Of a DNA stretch of 50,255 nt, positions 44,620 through 50,255 are shown in pieces. Numbering within the stretch: the stretch's first letter is position 1; the number at the start of each line of letters is the position of its first letter. A program made the translations under genes and the position numbers. The notes under the pieces are model-generated. The model was given only the letters and a program-made list of their open reading frames with translations. It was not told where the DNA came from and ran no database searches. Source of the DNA: Saccharibacillus kuerlensis DSM 22868 (GTDB lineage: Bacteria > Bacillota > Bacilli > Paenibacillales > Paenibacillaceae); NCBI RefSeq assembly GCF_000378145.1, contig NZ_KB899303.1:1-50255 (forward strand), read 5' to 3'.

Positions 44620-45459
44620 GTGCCTGACGAATATTTTACCGACACACGTGAAGCTTCCCCTGTGCAGGGCGAAGTTTCGCTGCTGTTTTACGGACGCGAA
44701 GAGTGTGCGCCCGGCCATTTCTGGGGTCCCGGACTGCGAGATTCCTTCATTCTGCATTATATTCATAGCGGCCGAGGCGTATTCCGCTCGGAAGGCCGCG
44801 AATATTCGCTCACGGCTGGGCAGGGCTTCCTGATTATGCCCGATACGCTCGTGCATTACGAAGCGGACCCGAACGATCCGTGGGTCTACGCCTGGGTCGG
44901 TCTGCGCGGACTGCATGTTCGCGCGCTGCTGGAACGAGCCGGACTGACGGCCGGCTCACCGGTGTATGCGGCGGCGGATAGACCGCCGTTCGAACGGTTC
45001 TACGCCGGGCTGCTCGAGGCACGCGAGCTGCACGGCGGCGACCTGCTGGCGCAGGCGGAAGTCTACCGCCTGCTGGCCGCGCTGGTCGCGGGCGCGCCGC
45101 AGCAGGCGGCGCGGCCTAATACGCCTCCCCGTGCAAGGGAGGCGCATCTATCCAGGGCTGCGGCCGTGATCGAGAACGGCTACAGCCGCAAGTTGGGCGC
45201 GGAAGATATTGCCCGCGCCGTAGGGCTCGACCGGACCTACCTGTCGAGCCTGTTCAAGGACGCCTACGGCGTTCCGCTGCAGATATTTCTTCTGCAGTAC
45301 CGCATGCGCCGCGCCCGGGAACTGCTGCGCAATCCGTCGCTCTCCGTCAGCGACGTGGCCCGGTCGGTCGGCTATTCCGACCCGTTCTTGTTCTCCAAGA
45401 TGTTCAAGCGCGTCTGCGGGATGTCTCCGACCGCTTACCGCGAACAGTCGGAACTTTAG
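44620..45459 (+). CDS. AraC-family regulator (cupin plus double HTH)
   Basis: A 279-residue activator. The N-terminal cupin (about 10-115; GPGLRDSFILHYIHSGRGVFRSEGREYSLTAGQGFLIMP) binds sugar; the C-terminal AraC domain (about 175-279) holds LGAEDIARAVGLDRTYLSSLFKDAYG and SVSDVARSVGYSDPFLFSKMFKRVCG. Start is GTG at 44620, about 10 nt after AAAGGAG. The arrangement (divergent from a GH4 alpha-galactosidase) is that of RafR/MsmR/MelR-like activators. It ends 6 bp from the converging AraC gene. The stretch 44840-45150 is notably GC-rich and codes for a linker with runs of Arg and Ala. Confidence 0.9.
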   Translation: MPDEYFTDTREASPVQGEVSLLFYGREECAPGHFWGPGLRDSFILHYIHSGRGVFRSEGREYSLTAGQGFLIMPDTLVHYEADPNDPWVYAWVGLRGLHVRALLERAGLTAGSPVYAAADRPPFERFYAGLLEARELHGGDLLAQAEVYRLLAALVAGAPQQAARPNTPPRAREAHLSRAAAVIENGYSRKLGAEDIARAVGLDRTYLSSLFKDAYGVPLQIFLLQYRMRRARELLRNPSLSVSDVARSVGYSDPFLFSKMFKRVCGMSPTAYREQSEL

Positions 45460-45465
45460 CCGGCG

Positions 45466-46251
45466 CTATCCCTCCGGCCGCCTTTCCTTCAACAATTCCG
45501 AAGGTGAACCCCCGGTAATTTTTTTGAACATGCGATAGAAGTAAGAAGCATCCTTATAGCCGAGGAACTCGGCAATTTCCGCTGCGTTCAACCGTGACTC
45601 GTTGAGCATATAGACGGCGCGCTTCATCCGCTGCCGATGTACATATTCGCTGATGGTTCGTCCGGTTACTTCCTTGAACAGCGAAGCCGCGTAATTCGGT
45701 GTTCGATTGATGACCTCTCCAAGCACTTCTTTATTAATCTTCTGCCTATAGTTGCGTTCAATATATCGCTTCATGTGTTCAACATGCCGCTGCTTCTCGG
45801 TCTGGATCAGACCCCTGTCGAATTCACGGCTGATGTCGATCAGCAGTTCGGTTAGCAGCGACTGCGCCATCAGCTCATAGTACGAAGGTTTCTCATACCA
45901 CTGCTCGCGCAGCAGACGAATACGCTCGTGCACCGATTCATAGCGTCCAAGCCTCTGCTTGTAAGGTTGTCCGTGCCGAAGCAGAGGCAGCGCACTCGCA
46001 TCGTCGGACGATATGGTAAAACCGACTACCGTCTTTGTATGTGTCAGTGTAGGCACGCTTTTCCCATAGTAAGGGGTATGTGCAGGAATCAGCAGCACGT
46101 CCCCCCGCTCCATAATATTTCGTTCTCCGTCTATCCAATAGATACATTTCCCGTAAGTCTCCAGCGCCAGCAAATAACAGTCCTGTCCCGTCTCAGCTTG
46201 TTCGTACCATTCCGATCCGTTGTCCTGATGCACGTCTTTCACTCTCGGCAT
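45466..46251 (-). CDS. AraC-family regulator
   Basis: A 261-residue regulator: N-terminal cupin-like sensory domain (about 15-90; WYEQAETGQDCYLLALETYGKCIYWIDGERNIMERGDVLLIPAHTPYY) and a C-terminal AraC double helix-turn-helix (about 160-261; NKEVLGEVINRTPNYAASLFKEVTG, AAEIAEFLGYKDASYFYRMFKKITG). Target unknown. It lies divergent from the pyruvate kinase gene and converges end to end with the other AraC gene (6 bp apart) without an obvious terminator, so the two transcripts may interfere with each other. Confidence 0.88.
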   Translation of the reverse strand: MPRVKDVHQDNGSEWYEQAETGQDCYLLALETYGKCIYWIDGERNIMERGDVLLIPAHTPYYGKSVPTLTHTKTVVGFTISSDDASALPLLRHGQPYKQRLGRYESVHERIRLLREQWYEKPSYYELMAQSLLTELLIDISREFDRGLIQTEKQRHVEHMKRYIERNYRQKINKEVLGEVINRTPNYAASLFKEVTGRTISEYVHRQRMKRAVYMLNESRLNAAEIAEFLGYKDASYFYRMFKKITGGSPSELLKERRPEG

Positions 46252-46488
46252 AAACGTTCCCTTTCTATCGTACTATGTTTCCTACATTGTACTATATGTC
46301 ATTTCATCCTGCTTGCCTGGACGGTACAATAAACGCAAAAGGTTGTTGAAAACGCCTATCATTCCGCGAGCAGCGGGTAAACAATAAGAGATGGATCGTC
46401 TTTTCCCGATGCCGAACCGATGCACTTTACACTTCGGGAGAATCAACAACCTCGAAGCTGAACAACAATGAGGAGGCTTTTATCGACT

Positions 46489-47904
46489 ATGAAAACGAAA
46501 ATTGTATGTACCATGGGACCTGCCTGTGATTCTGTCGAAATGCTGAAAGAAATGATTCAATCCGGGATGACCGTTGCTCGCTTGAATATGGCACACGGCG
46601 AGCCGGCTGACCACAGCGAACGTATCCGCAAAGTTCGTCAAGCCGCGGCTGAACTGAATACTTTTGTACCGATCATGATGGATATTAAGGGACCGGAAGT
46701 ACGCATCGGCAAACTTCAAGACGAGTACGTTCAACTTGAAGCCGGCAGCGAACTGATCCTAACAACCGAACCTGAAGTGCTGGGCACAGCAGAACGTATC
46801 GGCGTCAACTATCCGGGATTGAACGAAGACGTCAAAGCGGGCGACCGTATCCTGATCGACGACGGCCTGATCGCGCTGGACGTACTGAGCGTAGAAGGCG
46901 GAGAGATCTACTGCAAAATCTTGAACGGCGGTCGTCTCAAACCTCGTAAAGGCGTAAACCTGCCGGGCGTCAAAACCAGCCTGCCGGGCGTAACGGAACG
47001 CGACGTTATGCATATCAACTACGGTCTGAGTGAAAATGTAGAGATCATTGCCGCTTCCTTCGTCCGCAAAGGCGAAGATATCCGTGAAATCCGCCGCATT
47101 TTGAGCGAAAAAGGTGCGGAGCATGTACAGATCATCTCGAAGATCGAGAACCAGGAAGGCATGGACAATCTTGACGACATCATCGAAGCTTCCGACGGCA
47201 TCATGGTCGCTCGTGGCGATCTCGGCGTTGAAGTACCGGTACAGGATGTTCCTGCCGCGCAAAAACTGATGATCGACAAGTGCAACCTGGCCGGTAAACC
47301 GGTTATCGTAGCTACGCATATGCTGGAGTCGATGCAGGTTAACCCTCGTCCAACCCGTTCGGAAGTCAGCGACGTGGCCAATGCTGTACTGCAGGGCGCG
47401 GATTGCGTTATGCTGTCCGGCGAATCTGCGGCAGGCAAATATCCGCTGGAATCCGTACGCACAATGGCGGCTGTTGCGGCAAAAGCCGAATCGATGATCG
47501 ACTATGACACGCAGTTTAACAGCAAGCGGGCTCTGCACCTGAACGATATTACAGAAGTCGTCAGCCAAAGCTCCGTTAACGCTTCGCTCGTGCTCAATGC
47601 GGCTGCACTGATCATTTCCACAGAATCGGGCTTTACCGCTCGCATGATTTCCAAGTATCGTCCGAAAGCTCCGATCATTGCCGTGTCCCAACATGAAAAA
47701 ACGCTGCCTAAAATGAGCCTGCTCTATGGCGTACTGCCTGTTAAGGGCGGAGCTGTAAGCAGCACGGACGAAATGTTCGAAGTGGCGATCAACAATGCGC
47801 TTGATGCCGGCTACATCCAGTCTGGCGACACTGTCGTTCTGTCGGCTGGTATTCCGATTGGACAGACAGGCAACACGAATGTGATGAAAGTGCAGCAGGT
47901 ATAA
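46489..47904 (+). CDS. pyk: Pyruvate kinase, short form
   Basis: A 471-residue pyruvate kinase that ends after the C domain; it lacks the roughly 110-residue PEP-utiliser-like C-terminal domain of the main Bacillus enzyme (about 585). Core residues are present: IKGPEVR (66-72), RKGVNLPG, catalytic Lys218 in ISKIEN, Mg ligands Glu220 and Asp244 (MVARGDLGVEVP), and PTRSEVSDVANAV. Unusual: the family motif NFSHG is NMAHG (33-37), so the Ser that binds K+ is Ala, DTKGPE is DIKGPE, and TQMLESM is THMLESM. The ATG at 46489 is used; an upstream in-frame ATG overlaps the GAGGAGG site. It converts PEP and ADP to pyruvate and ATP. Probably an accessory paralogue; the main pyk would normally lie with pfkA. 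Confidence 0.93.
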   Translation: MKTKIVCTMGPACDSVEMLKEMIQSGMTVARLNMAHGEPADHSERIRKVRQAAAELNTFVPIMMDIKGPEVRIGKLQDEYVQLEAGSELILTTEPEVLGTAERIGVNYPGLNEDVKAGDRILIDDGLIALDVLSVEGGEIYCKILNGGRLKPRKGVNLPGVKTSLPGVTERDVMHINYGLSENVEIIAASFVRKGEDIREIRRILSEKGAEHVQIISKIENQEGMDNLDDIIEASDGIMVARGDLGVEVPVQDVPAAQKLMIDKCNLAGKPVIVATHMLESMQVNPRPTRSEVSDVANAVLQGADCVMLSGESAAGKYPLESVRTMAAVAAKAESMIDYDTQFNSKRALHLNDITEVVSQSSVNASLVLNAAALIISTESGFTARMISKYRPKAPIIAVSQHEKTLPKMSLLYGVLPVKGGAVSSTDEMFEVAINNALDAGYIQSGDTVVLSAGIPIGQTGNTNVMKVQQV

Positions 47905-47945
47905 GAAAGCTCGGTTGAACCATACGATCACCGGGTGACCAAACG

Positions 47946-47983
47946 AAAACCCCGCTATCCGTAATTACGGATAGCGGGGTTTT
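47946..47983. terminator. Perfect palindromic terminator after pyruvate kinase
   Basis: Arms 47946-47964 and 47965-47983 are exact reverse complements over 19 bp, with an AATT centre; AAAACCCCGC / GCGGGGTTTT ends and TTTTTT follow. It can act on both strands. Confidence 0.9.
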
Positions 47984-48044
47984 TTGTAGAAAAAAATCGG
48001 CAGCCGCCTCGCTTCAAAATCAGCGGGGTACTACCGAAGTACAA

Positions 48045-48380
48045 TCAGGCCTTTTTCTTAGTAGTTGTGGACTTTCTGCGGGCAGGCTTTCGAGCAGCTG
48101 CTTTTTCTTCCGCAAGTCGCACTTCTTCTTCTTCGCGCTTTTGCTCTTCTGCGCGCTTTTCTTCGGCCATAAGGATTTTCTTCTGTCGAACTTCTTCACC
48201 CATTTGTTCCTGCTTTTGCGGATCACTCATTTTTAAATGCTGATCGAAAGCTTCGGGATACAAAAAACTCTTCTCCCCAACTTCTTCAGTGAAGCGAACA
48301 TTGATTCTTCCGTCACCACTGCCAATCACTTTGCCTGTTCCAAAGCTGGCGTGCTCGACCTGTTCGTCGTTTAAGTTCAT
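48045..48380 (-). CDS. Small basic protein with Tudor-like N-terminal domain
   Basis: A 111-residue protein. The N-terminal half, VEHASFGTGKVIGSGDGRINVRFTEEVGEKSFLYPEAFDQHL, resembles the C-terminal Tudor-like domain of UvrD/PcrA (VEHxxFGxGxV), which binds RNA polymerase, and CarD-like folds. The second half (about 58-111) is a charged helix rich in Glu and Arg ending in a Lys/Arg/Thr tail (ARRKSTTTKKKA) that may bind nucleic acid. Function unknown. ATG follows AGGAGATG. Confidence 0.65.
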   Translation of the reverse strand: MNLNDEQVEHASFGTGKVIGSGDGRINVRFTEEVGEKSFLYPEAFDQHLKMSDPQKQEQMGEEVRQKKILMAEEKRAEEQKREEEEVRLAEEKAAARKPARRKSTTTKKKA

Positions 48381-48777
48381 TGGATTTCATCTCCTTCTGG
48401 CTTGCCCATTGGACCTTATCCTTGCTTCTATAGGTCGGCCATCGGCTATTTGCATATAAATAGCTGTAATTGCTCTTTTAACCTTTCCCCTATCTATGCT
48501 CCTTTGAAACACCATTTTACCCCAAATCGCAAAAATAATCGAACACACTCGAAATAAATCTAAATGTGACAATCGTCAAGCACCTTAGGAAATGATTTTT
48601 TAGAAAAAAACAAAAATATTTTTTGAGCATAAAGAACCATTTTTTTAAATAACCGCATCTTTACGCTCAGAAAAGGGTACTATAAAATGAAGTTGTGGAC
48701 ATCGATGATACTGTTTTCGAACATTAATGTTTTTTGCAATCAAATCTCGAAAACGAACAATACGGAGGTACATATAC
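48381..48777. other. 397-bp region upstream of the amidase gene
   Basis: AT-rich with many A and T runs (48590-48660), containing the likely amidase promoter at 48660-48686. A minus-strand open frame (48387-48572) is not gene-like. No operator was recognised; a WalR-type box was looked for, since such autolysin genes are often WalR targets, and none was clear. Confidence 0.45.
48660..48686 (+). promoter_or_regulatory. Likely sigma-A-type promoter of the amidase gene
   Basis: TTTACG (48660-48665) and TATAAA (48681-48686), spacer 15 nt (16 if CTTTAC is taken as -35), about 90 bp upstream of the start codon. Confidence 0.4.
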
Positions 48778-50127
48778 ATGAATCAATTGAAGCGCCCGGC
48801 GCATGCAAGACGCGAAATAACAACGGCCGACTCTGCAGCAGGATCGCTTAAGAACGCCACTAATCCAAAAGACTGCGGCGGAGAACTGTCCGGCGAGCCT
48901 ATTCGCGCCTTCCGCCGAAAAGGGGCCGCTTCACTGACATTGGCCGCCGGAATCGGCGCCCTCGTGCTGGCTATGCCCGGCGGCGAAGCGCATGCGGATA
49001 ACTCCTACACAGCCAAAGTTCATACGGATTCGCTCAACGTTCGGAGCACGGCAGGCCCCGATACGCCGATCGTAGGATCACTTCGAAGCGGTGACGTCGT
49101 TACCGTGACGGACGAGCTGCTCGGCTGGTTGAAGGTGGAAAATGCATCAACCTCGGGCTGGGTAGCCGGCTATTATCTGAAAAAGACGAACGGAAGCCCT
49201 GCCTCTGCAGTCATTTCGTCTTCATCAGTTAAGACGTCTGCCCAAACTCAAGCCGCTTCTTCAGGATCTTCCACAGTTTCCGAAGGTAGCAAAGCTCTGG
49301 TTACGGCAAATTCCGTCATTATCCGCAGCGGCCCCGGAAAAAAATACGAACTGCTTGGTTCGGCTAATCGGAAAGATGCGGTAACCGTATTGGAGAACCA
49401 GAACGGCTGGTCTCGCATTAAGACTTCGTACGGCGCTTATGGTTGGGTCTCGTCGCAGTACCTGCAGGGCGGCGGCGCCGCAAAAGCGAAAGCAGCCGTA
49501 CAGAAGCAAAAAGCGATCCATGTCAGCACGGCAGCCGCTCAGAGTCCCAAAGCCGATACGTCCGAGATCAAATCCGGCAGCTTGCAGGGCAAGTTAATCG
49601 TGCTTGATCCCGGTCACGGAGGCAACGACCCCGGCACAGTAGGCACCACCTACGGCATGGTTGAACAGGAATTGAATCTGCAAACGGCACTCTATGTGCG
49701 GGACTATCTGGTATCTCGCGGTGCACGTGTAGAATTGACCCGGACAGGCAGCGGAGAGCGGCCTTCCCTGGCATCCCGCGCCCAACTGTCGGGTTCGCTT
49801 GGAGCAGACGCTTTTGTAAGCATTCATTACAACTCGTCGCTGAGCGCCTCTTCGAACGGAACGATTGTCTGCTTCTATTCCGAGTCCAAGGACTTGGGAC
49901 TGGCTCGCGCTATCGAAGCGCCGCTGAAGGACGGTACCGGGATTCGCAACAACGGTCTGGCCTTCGGCAACTTCAAGGTTATCCGCGAAAACAGCGTTCC
50001 GTCCGTACTGCTCGAACTGGGCTTCCTATCCAATCCGTCGGATGAAGCTACCGCTTCCAGCGCTGATTATCAGCGTAATGCCGCCAAAGCCATCGCCGAT
50101 GGACTTCAGCTGTATTTCTCGAAATAA
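48778..50127 (+). CDS. Secreted N-acetylmuramoyl-L-alanine amidase with two SH3 domains
   Basis: A 449-residue cell-wall hydrolase. A long basic N-region (1-48) precedes the hydrophobic segment (49-66) and a likely cleavage site after GGEAHA (73). Two SH3b domains (about 75-136 and 171-230; LNVRSTAGPDTPIVG, VIIRSGPGKKYELLG) are followed by a Lys/Ala linker and an Amidase_3 domain (272-449). Zinc ligands His280 (LDPGHGG), Glu296 (VEQELNL), His350 (SIHYN) and the catalytic Glu413 (LLELGF) are all present. It cuts between muramic acid and the stem peptide. Start at 48778 follows CGGAGG. The 50-residue cytoplasmic-style leader is longer than usual for such signal peptides. Confidence 0.93.
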   Translation: MNQLKRPAHARREITTADSAAGSLKNATNPKDCGGELSGEPIRAFRRKGAASLTLAAGIGALVLAMPGGEAHADNSYTAKVHTDSLNVRSTAGPDTPIVGSLRSGDVVTVTDELLGWLKVENASTSGWVAGYYLKKTNGSPASAVISSSSVKTSAQTQAASSGSSTVSEGSKALVTANSVIIRSGPGKKYELLGSANRKDAVTVLENQNGWSRIKTSYGAYGWVSSQYLQGGGAAKAKAAVQKQKAIHVSTAAAQSPKADTSEIKSGSLQGKLIVLDPGHGGNDPGTVGTTYGMVEQELNLQTALYVRDYLVSRGARVELTRTGSGERPSLASRAQLSGSLGADAFVSIHYNSSLSASSNGTIVCFYSESKDLGLARAIEAPLKDGTGIRNNGLAFGNFKVIRENSVPSVLLELGFLSNPSDEATASSADYQRNAAKAIADGLQLYFSK

Positions 50128-50155
50128 ACAGGCTGACGACTAACGCAGCGGGCAT

Positions 50156-50255
50156 CTGCGTTCTGCTTTCTGCTTTCTGCTTTCTGCTTTCTGCTTTCTG
50201 CTTTCTGCTTTCTGCTTTCTGCTTTCTGCTTTCTGCTTTCTGCTTTCTGCTTTCT
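50156..50255. repeat. Heptanucleotide tandem repeat CTGCTTT, at least 13 copies
   Basis: One imperfect unit CTGCGTT (50156-50162) is followed by about 13.3 perfect copies of CTGCTTT running off the window. It begins 28 bp past the amidase stop codon. The copy number cannot be known because the array is cut by the edge. Confidence 0.95.

Noticed and set aside
48381-48777. WalR box upstream of the amidase gene
   Set aside because: No pair of TGT(A/T)A(A/T/C) half-sites with 5-nt spacing was found; only TGTGACAATCGTCAAG, which does not fit.

Overview
The window reads as chromosomal DNA of a Gram-positive bacterium of the Paenibacillaceae (Paenibacillus or Saccharibacillus type). This is inferred from strong AGGAGG-type ribosome sites with some TTG/GTG starts, moderately GC-rich DNA, a bacillithiol deacetylase (BshB2) with its YojF partner, YesM/YesN-type two-component control of a sugar ABC transporter, copper-amine-oxidase-like stalk domains, an SH3-type amidase, HmoB and OhrR. 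No rRNA, tRNA, CRISPR array, prophage or transposase gene was seen. Both ends lie in tandem repeats (a 42-bp repeat at the left, a 7-bp repeat at the right), so this may be a whole contig that stopped at repeats.

Left part (0.1-15 kb): a carbohydrate region, mostly on the minus strand. A GH27 enzyme and two GH51 arabinofuranosidases look like an arabinan/arabino-oligosaccharide set, with AraR-like palindromes in front of both GH51 genes and a cre-like site in front of abfA. Next come a GH13 protein that lacks the family's catalytic nucleophile, and a glucose 1-dehydrogenase. After a stretch of small membrane and secreted proteins with a broken ClbS/DfsB gene, a CUT1-type sugar transporter (binding protein and two permeases, no ATPase) lies divergent from a YesM/YesN pair. 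Two more cre-like sites sit at the transporter.

Middle (18-36.5 kb): a chemoreceptor, HmoB, a UvrD-like helicase with a C-terminal Cys4 tail, yojF-bshB2, a large exported stalk-domain protein with six repeats, a DUF445 membrane protein, OhrR, a membrane HD-GYP phosphodiesterase, and a TetR regulator beside a YhgE/Pip membrane protein with long 14-residue repeats.

Right part (36.8-50 kb): a GAF/PAS histidine kinase, small proteins, a Cys-rich MarR regulator followed by a nitroreductase and a small ABM monooxygenase (an electrophile/quinone-response arrangement), an NlpC/P60 endopeptidase, a GH4 alpha-galactosidase divergent from an AraC regulator, a second AraC regulator, a short pyruvate kinase with an unusual cation-site motif, and an SH3/Amidase_3 autolysin.

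The most interesting observations are: (1) a roughly 110-nt structured intergenic element present twice (about 23.99-24.09 and 38.69-38.80 kb), with conserved loops and base changes that keep the pairing; (2) the GH13 paralogue with Asp-to-Asn at the nucleophile and two other invariant residues changed; (3) the internally deleted and frameshifted ClbS/DfsB relic; (4) the pyruvate kinase with Ala in place of the Ser of the NFSHG motif. All family assignments come from reading motifs; no database search was run.
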